Made by a program: the position numbers and the translations under genes
The notes under the pieces: generated by a model
Database searches by the model: none
What the model was told of the DNA's origin: nothing
What the model saw: the letters and a program-made list of their open reading frames with translations, nothing else
NCBI RefSeq assembly: GCF_963678635.1
Contig: NC_087062.1
Location: forward strand, 43,848,395-43,912,394
Direction: 5' to 3'
Length of the DNA: 64,000 nucleotides
From: Symsagittifera roscoffensis
Taxonomy: Eukaryota; Xenacoelomorpha; Acoela; Convolutidae
Shown here: piece after piece, positions 24,374 to 35,763 of the stretch
Position numbering within the stretch: the first letter of the stretch is position 1
How the letters are laid out: each line of letters opens with the position of its first letter

Positions 24374-27300
24374 TGTCCACAAAATCAGTTGCAATATTTC
24401 AAAGTTTCATAGCTTGAAAAGCTTGCTTCGAAAAAAATTTTGCGAACTGAGTTGGTTTTTAAAAAAACTTGACATAATTCAAAATTGCATTATTTCAAAC
24501 TTGCTTAGAAAAAGTTTATGATTTGCGAACAGATGCGATCTGCGAAATAAATTGAAAAGTTTCATTTTTTTAACTAGTGGAAAAACTTATAGCTTTTTGC
24601 ATACTGACTCTTTTTTTGAAACAACTTGAAGTATATCAAATTTGGATAGCTTTATCAGCTTGCTGAGAAAAACTTAAACTTTTTGCGAACAGATTCGATC
24701 TACGGAATAAGTTAAAATTTTCAATTTTTTTTAGCTTGCTCATAAAATTGATAACTTTTTGCGTACTGCCTCGGTTTATGAAATAACTTGAAGTATTTTA
24801 AAGTTGTATAGCTCTATTAGCTTGCTTACAAGAAGTTTAAGTTTTTCGCGAACCGATTCAGTCTATGAAAAATTTTGTAATTTTGCAAAACTCATAGTTT
24901 GAAAAGCTTCTGCAGCAAAACAGAAGATTTTTTGGCGAACCGATGCGGTCCACGAAATAAATTGAAATATTTCAAAACTTCATAGCTTGCTTCAAAAACT
25001 GAAACGTTTTCGTGAATCGATTCAGTCTAAGAAATAATTTGTAATAAATCAAAACTTCTTGTATTGAAAGCTTGTATTGAAACTTTTAAAATTATTGCAA
25101 ACCGATTCAATCTATGAAGTATTTTCATAGCATTGAAAGCTTCTTCCGAAAAACAAAAATTTTCGCGATTTGATTCGGTCCTCGGAATAAGTTGAACTTC
25201 TCAATTTTTTTTTATCTCGCTCAGAAAATTGATAGCTTTCTGTGCACTGCCTCGGTTTATGAAAAAACTTGAAGTATTTTAAAATTGTATAGCTCTATTA
25301 GCTTGCTTACAGGAAATTTGAAATTTTGCGAACCAATTCAATCTACGAAAAATTTTGTAATTTTGCAAAAATTCATAGCTTTAAAAGCTTCTGCACCAAA
25401 ACAGAAGATTTTCGCAAACCGATGCGGTCTACGAAATAAATTGAAATATTTCAAAGCTTCATAGCTTGCTTCAAAAAACTGAAAAGTTTTTGTGAACCGA
25501 TTCAGTCTAAGAAATAATTGCAATAAATCAAACCTTCTTTGCTTTGAACGCTTGTATTGAAACATTCAAAATTATTGCGAATCAGTTCAAAGTATGAATT
25601 ATTTTCATAGCATTATAAGCTTCTTCCGAAAAACTGAGTTTTTGGCGATTCGGTCCTCAAAAAAATTGGTCTTCAAAATTTGTCTTCAAAAAAATTGGTC
25701 TCAAAAAACTCGGTCCTCAAAAAAATTGAATTCTTTTAAAATTTTTTAGCTGGCTCAAAAAACTGAAAAGTTTTCCTGAACCGATTCGGTCTATGAAATA
25801 ACTTGTAATAAATGAAAACTTCATAGCTTTAAACGCTTCTATTGAAAAAATTCGTGAACCGATTCTTTTTATGCATTAACTTGAAATATTTCGACGTTGC
25901 ATAGCTTTAAAAGCTCAATAAAAAACCTTCAAGTTTTTGGCAAACCGATTTATTCCACAAATTCAGTTGCAATATTTCACAGTTTCATAGCTTGAATAGT
26001 TTGCTTCGAAAACTTAAAGCGTTTCGCGAACTGATTCGATCCATGAAGAAACTTGAAATATTTCGAAAATTCATAGCTTGAAAAACTTGTTTCGAAAAAA
26101 TGTTTGCGAACTAATTGGCTTTTGAAAAAACTTGACATTTCAAAGTTGCATATTTTCAAACTTGCTAAGAAAAATCTTTTTTTTGCGATTAGATTCGATC
26201 TGCGAAATAAATTGAATAGTTTCATTTTTTTAAGCTTGTTTAGGAAACTTATAGCTTTTTGCGTTCTGGCTCGTTTTATAAAATAACTTGAAGTGTATCG
26301 AAGTTGCATAGCTCTATCAGCTTGCTGAGAAAAACTTAAAACTTTTGCGAACAGATTCGATCTACGAAGTGAGTTGAAATTTTCAATTTTTTTAGCTTGC
26401 TTAGAAAATTGATAGCTTTTTGCGTGCTGCCTCGGTTTATGAAATAACTTTATGAAGTATTTTAAAAATGTATAGCTCTATTAGCTTGCTTACAAGAATT
26501 TTAAATTTTTCGCGAACCAATTCAGTCTATAAAAAATTTTGTAATTTTTTTCAAAATCTTATAGTATTAAAAGCTTCTTCAGAAAAACTGAACCTTTCGG
26601 CGAATTGATTCAGTCCAAGAAATAACTTGAATTATTTCAAAGTTTGATAGCTTTAAAAGCTTTCTTTGGTGAAACTTGAAACTTTTAGAAAAAACCTGAG
26701 TTTCATAATTTGACTACAATGCTTCAAAAAATTTAGGGTTTTCGCGATTTGATTCAGACTTTGAAGAAACTTGTAAAATATCTTATTTTCATAGCTTCGA
26801 AAGCTTGCTGAGAAAAACTAACTTCTCACAAACCGATTCAATCTATGAAAAAAATTTGAAATATTTCACAAACTCATAGCTTCAAAAGTTTGCTTAGAAA
26901 AACCGAAATTTTTCGCAATTCAATTCGGTCCAAGAAATAGTTCGAAATGTTTCCAAGTTTTACAGCTTTTAAGGCAAGCTTAGAAGACCTTAAATTTTTC
27001 GCGTATCAATTCAGTCTATAAAAAAATTTTAATAATTTCAAGTTTCATAGCTTTAAAAGCTTCTTCAGCAAAACAGAAGCTTTTTGCGAACCGATTTGGT
27101 CCACGAAAAAATTGAATTATTTCAAAACTTCATAGCTTGCTTTAAAACACTGAAACGTTTTCGTGAACTATTTCAGTCTAGGAAATAACTTGTAATAAAT
27201 CAAAACTTCTTTGCTTTGAAAGCTTGTATTGAAACATGTAAAATTATTGGGAACCGATTCAATCTACGAAGTATTTTCATAGCATTAAAAGCTTCTTCCG

Positions 27301-27815
27301 AAATTAAAAAATTTTCGCGAACCGATTCGGTCCTCAAAATAAGTTGAAAATTTCAAATTTTTCAATCTCGCTCAGAAAATTGATAGCTTTTTGCGTACTG
27401 CCTCGGTTTATGAAATAATTTGAAGTATTTTGAAGTTGTATAGCTCTATTAGCTTGCTTGCAAGAACTTTAAAATTTTCGTGAACCGATTTAGTCCAAGA
27501 AACAACCTGGAAAAATTTAAAGTTTCATAGACTGAATAGCTTGCTTAGAAAACTTAAAGTTTATCGAGAACTGATTCAATCTCTGAAATAAATTGAAATA
27601 ATTCAAAGTCTTATAACTCGAAAAGTTTGATTCAAAAAATTTTCTGCGAACTGATTAAGTTCATGAAATAACCTGCAAAAGTTCAACGTTTCATAGCATG
27701 ATTTGCAGGCATCGAAAAAAATTTTGCGAACTTCGTCGTTTTTTGAAAAAACTTGACATTTCTCAAAGTTTCATAGCTTTAAAAGCTTGCTTAGAAAACA
27801 TTTTTTGAAATAGAA
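24374..27815. repeat. Satellite A array, right block
   Basis: The array resumes directly after the LINE. The first about 590 bp match 14,521-15,110. Positions around 25,915-26,560 match 18,540-19,150, about 26,550-27,200 match 17,630-18,300, and about 27,590-27,810 resemble 16,370-16,600. So large blocks have been copied within the array at several different spacings. It ends near 27,815 after a TTAGAAAACATTTTTTG phrase. Confidence 0.95.
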
Positions 27816-28359
27816 GGATTTGATAGTCACGTTTCGAGAGGAACCTCAATATCATTGTGATACAACTTTAAACTTCTGATTTTCAGTTCTTCGCAGGGAA
27901 TATTTGTTAGTATCATGCCCCCAGGGAGTTCAATTCAGGTTCCAATTCCGGGGGGTCAATTCCAATTCCTTTTAATTCAATTCCAATTCCAATTCCTGGA
28001 GAGTCTAAAAATCAATTTCAATTCCTGGCTATTTTCCGTTGCCACAATATTTATTATAATTTAGAATTTTTAATATTTATTTCTAACATAGTTTGTTGCG
28101 TATTGATTGTATCTGCTGTGTATTGATTGTATCGATTATTATATTATAATAGTACGATTGATCATGTAGATTAAGTTCGTATTCAAGCATTTTTACCTTT
28201 ATTAAGATTTAGACCGAGTCATTTTTCAAGATATCAGTTTTACTTCTATCAATTTTTGATTCTATGTCAATTCCAGCCAAAAATTCAATTCCAATTCCCA
28301 TTCCCGAAACTGGAATTGACCCCAATTCCAATTTCCAATTCCTGTGACCCTGTCAATTC
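27816..28359. repeat. AATTCC-rich simple sequence
   Basis: Repeats of CAATTCC and close variants cluster at about 27,928-28,035 and again at 28,265-28,380, on either side of ordinary AT-rich sequence. No gene is supported. Confidence 0.6.
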
Positions 28360-28925
28360 TCAATTCCAACAAAAATCAGTTGCCAGACTACTTTTGTCCC
28401 ATTCATCAAATGTTTCCAATGTGGTTTCCAGATGTTTCTCATCATGTTTCATCCTTTTAACCCAGGAGTGCTGACCAGGCTCTTTTGTTAACTCTAGTAT
28501 ACCGTCCAATTTAATTTCCAAATTTTTACTGCTAGGATAATTAACAGAAATTGGCTCAGTTTTTGGATTGGTAGGCATTGATTTAACGACAGCGTCGCCT
28601 TTAAATGGCTCGGTTATTGCCTTTTCAATGATCGCAGGAACTTTTTCCGTGATTGTATTTATAATTTCTTCAACATAGGGAAGTGAAGCTTTTTTATTGA
28701 AACAAATCAGGCAGTGAAAGAGCAACAACCTAAGTCTTATCTTGGGATAAGATCCACAGGAAGACCGGAGCATGCATTGTGAAACCAGCCATCACAGATA
28801 TCGCATTGAATCCAGTTCTCACCACCCCCTTTCTTGTACTTAAGTGAGACAATGATCTTCGTCGTCTGATGTTGTTGCCTGAGCTCCCACAGATCCATTT
28901 CTCGTTTTCATTGACATTCCAATCT
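28360..28925 (-). pseudogene. LINE ORF1-like fragment with PHD finger
   Basis: On the minus strand the segment near 28,760-28,830 encodes NWIQCDICDGWFHNACSGL, the core of a PHD finger (W-x2-C-x2-C-x2-W-F-H-x2-C). It is followed by a HCLICF cysteine pair in another frame and then a charged, alpha-helical stretch (28,360-28,710). PHD-type fingers at the start of ORF1 are known in CR1-group LINEs, so the best reading is a worn ORF1 piece. Frame changes occur between the finger core and the downstream open frame. No RT follows within reach. A decayed host PHD protein is the alternative. Confidence 0.55.
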
Positions 28926-29695
28926 CAAACTATTCATTTAGTTTATCACAACAGTTCGTTTTATGTACCGCAAAGATTTTTAAACCGATTTACGATATAG
29001 CTTAAAAAAATAAAAATATATATAAAAAAATAATAATAATGAAAAATCTCAAAAATTTACAGGAAAATGTGATTCATGATTACGTAATTTATTAAGTAAT
29101 TACAGTTGTTTAAATTTGATTGGTTAAAAAGTTTTAGAGCCTTTTTAGATGTGTTTCTCATTTTTCAGATCTTTGATCGTTTTGTAAATATTGTAAAAAA
29201 AGTTTTTATCCTGATGATGCACAAATTGTGCGAAAACGTTTGAATTAACATTTTAATATTCTTATAGATATAGCCTAACTTGAAGTTCTTCTAAGTTTAT
29301 TTGCTTGGATGGCTTGATAAGAGCATCAACTATTTTTTTTGCGAGCCAATTCATTATTGGAGTCGGGCACGCCAGTGTAATTTATTTACAGAATGATCAA
29401 AAATCATCAAAAGTCTCAAACACTTTATTCGTAAAATGTAAGGTAACAAATTGTTACAAATGGTTAGTCGTGCAATTTAAGCTTGTTTTGTTCGCAAAAA
29501 AATGTTCTCACACTTTTGTGCGTGTCAGTTTTATCCTTATTGTGTTCACGCAAGTTTTTACTCTAATTTTTGTCTGCTCAGCTGCTGATTGAAATTTTTT
29601 CTCTGAATACGTATTCAACCTCGGTGTTAGAATACCTAATACCTATTTAGAATACGTATTCTTGGAATTCTTGACTTTGTAACGTAGTGGCTTCC
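28926..29695. other. Spacer with a remnant satellite-A unit
   Basis: Mostly AT-rich. About 29,300-29,355 resembles one worn satellite-A unit (TTGCTTGGATGGCTTGATAA, then GCGAGCCAATTCATTATT). A hammerhead-like motif lies at 29,211-29,245. The 29,305-29,592 open frame shows no family signature and is not called. Confidence 0.4.
29211..29245 (+). ncRNA. Hammerhead-like core motif (candidate)
   Basis: CTGATGA (29,211-29,217) is followed by T, a perfect stem GCACAA/TTGTGC (29,219-29,231, one-base loop, or 4 bp with a 5-base loop) and GAAA (29,232-29,235). This is the order CUGAUGA - stem II - GAAA of hammerhead ribozymes, which are known in Penelope-like and other retroelements. Stems I and III and the cleavage site are not evident, so activity is unproven. 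The Penelope-like terminal repeats in this window carry the same two boxes with similar spacing. Confidence 0.35.
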
Positions 29696-30611
29696 TGTGA
29701 CATTCGACCAGAATGGACAAAAATGCAGATTCGGCGATTTCGAATAGTTAGCAGCTAACCTTCCGAATTGACAGTTTTGAGAGATTAGTGACGTTATTGG
29801 GTGATTAGTCAAACGGTGAAGGTCAAGATATTCTGGTACTTTGAAATTTTAAAAATTCGAACTTAGAAGTCGCACTTCGGAGAAATGGCGAAAACCGCCA
29901 TTTTGGAAAAAAAAAACAGAAAAAAATCAGAACAACAATAGTTGCGACGAAGAAAACTACGAGAAAATCGAAGATCAGACTCGAAGAATATCAGAGTTAG
30001 CAGAGACCGTTCCGAGTTGCAACGATTGTGTCGCTGCAATCGTTGCAAAGCCGTTCACATCAACGGTGAAGGGTAGAAAAACAGCCTTCCGGAAAGAAGA
30101 TAAGGTTGTTATTTCCCCGGATTCAGGAATCCGGAGGGGTCTCGGGATTTGAACTACAACTGTTTTATATAACCTCCTTTTAGCTTCCCTATTGTGTCCT
30201 GAATTGAATTTATTTAACATCTGAATTCATTTTACGACGATGAGAAGCTAGGAGTTGGGGGAAAGGGTTGATCCATCTTCGATGGAGATGATGATTTTTA
30301 TCTACTGAACAAAAACAATAGTAATATAATAAATAGTAGTAGCCCTGTTTTTAGGAGTGACCTCGTGGTCTGGGGATACTGAGACCCAGCCATGAGCTCA
30401 CTAATTTTGCATGTAAACAAGTTAATTTGAGCGTTGTGGTCGAAGCCGGAGAACAGTAACGTTTTTGTCGACCCGATGTTAGAAAGACCACCAAAACAAC
30501 TGGCTTTGGTAGAGACGGTGAAAAGCATGTAGAGCTATGTTTAGACATTGCCTTTCGTCTTTGAACCTAGGTTTATTTTCCGTCGATATGTACTTCCGGG
30601 CGAATGTTACA
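29696..30611 (+). repeat. 5' LTR of element 2
   Basis: Starts TGTGACATTCGACC and ends GGGCGAATGTTACA. It shares long blocks with 41,211-41,798 and is longer than it (916 against 588 bp). It contains one copy of the leader motif AATCCGGAGGGGTC at 30,128-30,141. Confidence 0.85.
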
Positions 30612-33318
30612 TTGATGTTTTTATGGCGCTCCTGGGTCTTATTCTTTTTTAACATCATGACCGGCAGAACCGTTAACGAGCACTCCGCGCCGAACGGATG
30701 CTCATAATAACGCCCTTAATAGGCCTCAACCGCCGGGATGGAAGGGTAGTTCGGAACGCGGAAGTCTTCCGAATTACCGTGAATAGCTTTTTAACCTAGT
30801 TAAGACCGAAAATTCACGTTCCAGAAAGGGTGGGGGGATTGGCCGTCCCCTCGTTCCCTGAGAGGTTTGTGACCAAAAACACTTAAAGATATATATCAAA
30901 CCAAACAGAAAGTAGTATAGTACCCAAGAAAAACAAAAAATATAAAAAATATCCGAAAAAACCAAAAACAGTAAAGAAGTATAAAAAATCAGTAGAAATT
31001 ATCCCCCCAGACAAGATGTGATCCGACCCTCCCGTTTGTTGTTGTTAGATATATTCTTGTTACAGGCTTTTATATCGATCAGGATTGTTACGATTAATTT
31101 TGTAGCCCGTTTTTGAGGCTTGTACTGCAGGGTTATTTGAGTATTTAAGCACGTTAATGCTAATTTGCGCTCAATCCGGAAGTGTCTGCTGATTTGCGCT
31201 CAATCCGGAAGGGTCTTTGGAGAAAACTAATCCGGCAAGCAGAACAAAGAGCAACAAGAAGGGGCTCAACAACAACGACAGTCGACTGTTGGGTATCGTT
31301 AATAAGTTTTGTATCCCTTTTGGTACAAAAAATAAGATAGTAATCTGTGGGGGAATCTCGACAGTGCTGCACTGTAGTGACCCTTCACCGAACTGCGAAA
31401 ATCCGAGTTAAGCACCTTAATTCGGATATTGAACAAACCCGGAGGGGTATATTATTACTAATATGATTACTTATATAGCCTATATTAATACTACTATATC
31501 GTTTTTCAGTGAAAAACACAGTAAGCGGACCGGTTTTTAGGGTAAAAACAGCGATATTTTGATCCCCCATAAATCGCGATTTTTGAATTTTCGATATTTT
31601 TTGAAACGAAAAAAAGCACTAAATTAGTGAGTTACATCGGTAATAGGTAGAACCGGTTGAGTTCAGTTCAGAAGTGGTTGGAACTATTTTGGTACCAAAA
31701 ACCGAATTTTCGCGATTTTTGAGAAAACGGAACACAATATAATCAAAAAATTTTTTGAAATTTTTGAGTTAGGACAGTAGAAATAGTTGTTCGGACAATT
31801 TCCACTAGTGAATCTACAGTTTTTAAGACCAGTTTCCTGAAAGCTTTCCAGACTACAGAGAAATCGAACTTAACTTGTTTGATTCAGTGGATTCATCAAT
31901 TCGGAGGGGTCCAAGTAGCATAGTTTTTCGCAAATTTTTTCAACTAAAGCGTTTCAGATCGGATTTTTTTGCATCGAACTAGAAGAGTATAGGCCTTTTG
32001 ATTTCAGATCAATAATTTTTAGGTCGAAAAGAACAGAATTGCTGAAAAAGACGGAACCTATAATTGAGAAAATTTTTGAATTTAGAGAAAAGACGTTTTG
32101 GTTAATAACTTTGGAACGACTGGACAAATCGAGCTGATCTTGGTACCATTAGATCAGAAATTAGCTGAGCTTACTAATAGGAACAAAAATTATCCAAAAA
32201 AAAGCGTGAAAATTTTTTGAGGTTGTTTTAAACAAATTCACCAATTCGGGAGGGTAGAACCCTCACGTTTTATAAAATTTGTTTTTGGAAAGCCCTTACA
32301 CCCCTACCAAAGGGTAGAAACGGTTGAATAAGGCAATTTTACGCTGTTCTAGAAGAAGAGGGAAGGCTAAAGGCACCAGAAAACCTTGATCCAGCCAAAA
32401 TTAGGCTAGCGATAAGACCCTTCACCGTTAGCGTGAATTGTCAAATAACAGGCTTAACTTCAATCCGGAAAGGTCTAAGGAAGGACCACATAACCTTCCT
32501 AGTTGATACAAACAGCACAATAGCATCGGAGAACGTATCCGGAGGGGTATATGTAGGAAATCAAGGAAGTCTCGGAAAAGCTATTTTTACAAAACCGGAG
32601 GCGTCCCAATCCGGAGGGGTCCAAATTTTTCCTAATTCGGAGGGGTCTCAATCCGGAGGGGTCCTGTTTTCCCAAAACCGGAGGGGTCCCATCCGGAGGG
32701 ATCTTACATTTGCTAAACCAGAGGGGTCCCAATCCGGAGGGGTCTCAATTTTGCCAATCCGGAGGGGTACTGTTTTTTGTCAACCGGGAGGGGTATTACT
32801 TTTGTTTAAGGACTTAGGTAAACAGAAGAAAAGACAATAGTGAGAGGTATTATGTTATTAAGACACAGGCTAGGAACCAGTGACGGCACTGGTAACTTGC
32901 CTCTCAAAAAAGACCCGACCAAAACAAAACAGGTCTAAACTCGGATATTCGCGACACTAAGTCTAAACTAAAAAAGAGTGTGTAACTCATTGGTGCGGAT
33001 TGAAATCCAAAACGTTTTTTTGAGAAAAGTGACTGCCCTGAGGATTTTAGTAGATCTAGCTCGGGCAGTCCGAAGGCAGATAGGTAACAGGAGACTCGGT
33101 GGGTGCAATAGACGCCCACTTGAGAAAATTACTGCCTTCAAGTTTTGTCTGTTTGGTGCAGCACCAAGCAGGGAAAACTCTTTCTTTAAAAATACAAGTT
33201 CGACTATTGTACTGCGACTGACTAACTGTAGCAACCACCACTGGGGACATCACATCTGATACTGGGATACAGCTTGGTCAGAGTGCTCTCAAACTTGAGG
33301 ACCTCCTAGATCACCACA
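30612..33318 (+). promoter_or_regulatory. Long leader of element 2 with repeated GGAGGGGTC motif
   Basis: About 2.7 kb between the 5' LTR and the first coding block, without a long credible reading frame. It carries many copies of a motif close to AATCCGGAGGGGTC (for example 31,173, 31,202, 31,437, 31,898, 32,243, 32,462 and 32,536) and a dense cluster at 32,593-32,796. A second phrase, GACCCTTCACCG, occurs at 31,379 and 32,416. Repeated short motifs in an LTR-element leader could be RNA-protein binding sites, packaging or translation signals; the function is unknown. Confidence 0.6.
32593..32796 (+). repeat. Cluster of AATCCGGAGGGGTC motifs
   Basis: About eleven close variants in 204 bases (starts near 32,593, 32,608, 32,634, 32,650, 32,676, 32,691, 32,715, 32,731, 32,756 and 32,782), separated by short AT-rich spacers of unequal length. 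The constant core is GGAGGGGT. The unequal spacing argues against a simple slippage array and for selection on the motif. Confidence 0.9.
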
Positions 33319-34260
33319 GTGATGGCTTTCGGAGGCGCGACGATAGCCCAGTTATTTCGGATGGTGGAGTTGATGAACCCAGGGAGAATCCCTAATGTAA
33401 CGATCCTAGATGGGACAAATAATATCTCGAGAGGCTCAGATGAGGAAGAAGCACTATGGGAATCAATGATTTACTACCCTCTGGCAAAAGTTCAACTGCG
33501 CGGTTCTGACCGTTTGCACTGTGCCAATGAGCACGAGGACATTGACTGCAGCAGGGAGAAGGCACAACGAAGGAATAATCAGGTAGAACATATCCTGAGG
33601 AATCTTGGGAGTCAGAATGCCGGAAGGATGATCCTTATGGATATCGAACATGAGCTGAGGGTTATGGATCAGGCCAGGCTGACCACTGACGGCATCCACT
33701 TTGATAGCATAGAAGGACAGGCTTGGTTGAACAGAGCCTACCAAGAGCGATTGGATAAATTGGAAGTAGAACTCTTTGACACGGGAGTGCTGAAGGAAGA
33801 GGAAGCATCCAAAGAACCGACAATTACCACCTTTGTGCCTCCTAACCTGGAAACACGCTTGGGAGCGGTCCCAGCCGTGACCATCTATAAGTCGCAAAGT
33901 TCCAGCGAAACTGGGCACAGAACGGATGTACGAGATCGATTGGGAGAAGCGCCCATGAGGAAGACCATTAATCCTAGACGAAAATTAGGGCCTGTCAACT
34001 CGACAGCGGAAGCGACCAGCACCTCTAAATCGGATACGAGATCTGAGACGACGAGCACCAGTCGAGAGGGACCGCCCTTTAATAACACAATGGTCCCAGT
34101 GAATGCAAGACCATTACAAGACGTGAAACTGAATCACTATGAAGGAAATCGAGAAGAGGGACCTGGAAGATTTCTGACAACGAGGACGCCGATTGGACAA
34201 CATGTGAAGATGTTTAAGCAGCTGAAAACACCCCCAGGTCATATGAAAGAAAGAGTATAA
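33319..34260 (+). CDS. Element 2 coding block A, SGNH/GDSL-hydrolase-like
   Basis: A 313-residue open frame, part of the LTR-bounded element. Near residues 22-38 it has NPGRIPNVTILDGTNNISR; the GTNN patch resembles the GxND block III of SGNH/GDSL hydrolases. Near residues 117-127 it has LTTDGIHFDS; a DxxH pair of this kind is the block V catalytic aspartate-histidine in that superfamily. After residue about 160 the sequence is hydrophilic, rich in Thr, Ser and Arg, and probably disordered. SGNH domains are known in ORF1 of some LINEs and in plant and animal esterases; finding one here is an inference from motifs only. The start is the first Met of the open frame and may not be the natural one. 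Confidence 0.55.
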   Translation: MMAFGGATIAQLFRMVELMNPGRIPNVTILDGTNNISRGSDEEEALWESMIYYPLAKVQLRGSDRLHCANEHEDIDCSREKAQRRNNQVEHILRNLGSQNAGRMILMDIEHELRVMDQARLTTDGIHFDSIEGQAWLNRAYQERLDKLEVELFDTGVLKEEEASKEPTITTFVPPNLETRLGAVPAVTIYKSQSSSETGHRTDVRDRLGEAPMRKTINPRRKLGPVNSTAEATSTSKSDTRSETTSTSREGPPFNNTMVPVNARPLQDVKLNHYEGNREEGPGRFLTTRTPIGQHVKMFKQLKTPPGHMKERV

Positions 34261-34269
34261 CGGAAACAA

Positions 34270-35665
34270 GTGAATCAGGAGGGTGATGTCCAAAGATACG
34301 ACGGGTTGAAAGCGATAAAGAAAGATGAGACCATCTTTGCCGCGTATGACAAGGCGGAAATGAGGAATGCCAAGATTTTGATAGTAGCGTATTCAGACTT
34401 CGTACACACTTCCAAGTCTCTGTTTTGGCCGGACGTTATAATGTTGGCAGCGGTCGTTATGCAATCCGTGTCAATGGCGATCGGGGTACAAAGACAGACA
34501 GAGATGAACCCAATCACAAGTGTGTTTGCTGGCATCATTGACCATTTACACAGTAGGGGTTTTCTGGCCAGCGTTAAAAGACATACTCGAGTCGATGGGT
34601 GAAGTAGTGGATACCCTGAAAGAAGGTTCCTTCACCAAGATGACACTGAGAGCCGTGTTCGCGCTGTCTCCGGGGTGTGCACGTCTCCCGGATGGACTAA
34701 AGTTCGTGTATGCGATGGTGGCTTTGCTCTCGGAAGGGAAAGATGATGTAATCATATCGGCCCCAAATCGCGAGATAGAGATGGAGAATCTGAGACCACT
34801 CAGGGCCGAACTACCGGCGGTGCGGTCGGATAACTCGAACGCGATGAGAGGATTCAAGGACCATTCACTACACATACTACTGTTGGACGAGGTGCTGGGG
34901 TTGGAACTGTCCAACTTCAGTCGACAGCTCAAGTTGAAGCCAGGAATAGATGACGACCATCGAGTAATTGTAGCGATGTCGAATGACTTATGGTTCCGAG
35001 GAATGGACATGAAAGAGGAAGGAGAGAGAAGAAACAACTCCAAGGATACCAGAGCTCACTTGGAGGCGATGGTTTTGAGAACCGAGCCAGAAGCTAACCA
35101 GTGGCTGCACCTAACTCCTCGAGTAGCGGCATTGGGTGCTGATGCTTTTGAGCAAGGCCCAGTGATGATCAGGAAGATCCATGCCTACCTTGTAAAGGAG
35201 GTGAACTTGGCGGAAAATGCCGAAGAGAAGGCAGCCGAGTTTGTAAACAGAGTGTGCCAAGTTACCCTGGAAACTTTCTGGACTCAGAAGGTGAAGGGAG
35301 ACGAAGGCTTTGAAAGGACTGACAGCATGCTGGAAGGGCTGGGAGCCGGATGGACCGCGTCCTTCTTGGCAAAAGTCTACTCAAAACTCTCTCGATACTT
35401 GATAAAAGAAGTCCTCCAAGCAGTCGTGGAAGTATCAATCGTTGAACTACTAGCCTTGTTCGTGACTTTTGGAGCAGAACATTTCGTGAAAGGACCGGTA
35501 GTACTGCTCACCGAAGGAGTTCAGAACTTGCGGTTGGATGGACTTCTAACATTGATTGCAATAACACATGGAAACTTGGAAGGACTGATGAACCTGACAC
35601 GTTACCCAGAGCAGATGAGAGAGAATGTGAGGAGATTCGATGTGAAGAAAGCCACGGATTCGTAG
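34270..35665 (+). CDS. Element 2 coding block B, unknown protein
   Basis: Two overlapping open frames (34,270-34,602 and 34,520-35,665) of the LTR-bounded element. The first has a hydrophobic core (AKILIVAYSDF, then WPDVIMLAAVVMQ). The longer 381-residue frame is mostly helical, with hydrophobic patches HILLLDEVLGLELS, VSIVELLALFVTF and LDGLLTLIAIT, and no catalytic signature I know. There is no family assignment. G and C content is clearly higher than in the AT-rich flanks, as in the other blocks. Read as a fossil coding part of the element. Confidence 0.5.
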
Positions 35666-35763
35666 AACAAATAAGAGATCTGAGACATACTCTTATCCAG
35701 TACCTCCTGCATCAGAATCGCTTTGGAACAGGAGAGGATGAGACGATTGAGAGGGAGGAAGAC

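Noticed and set aside
12385-27815. CRISPR array
   Set aside because: Tandem units are degenerate along their whole length with no unique spacers, and the genome is eukaryotic.
29305-29592. 95-residue hydrophobic open frame
   Set aside because: It begins in a worn satellite-A unit, has no recognisable domain and no splice signals.
30623-30640. TGGCGCTCCTGGGTCTTA as a tRNA primer-binding site
   Set aside because: It begins TGG, but it lies 11 bases after the LTR, and its complement does not fit the invariant C at the start of a tRNA T-stem 3' strand, so no tRNA primer can be claimed.
32433-32840. 135-residue open frame with repeated SQSGGV-like peptide
   Set aside because: It is the translation of the GGAGGGGTC motif cluster in the leader; spacing is not a multiple of three throughout, so the repeat is at nucleotide level.
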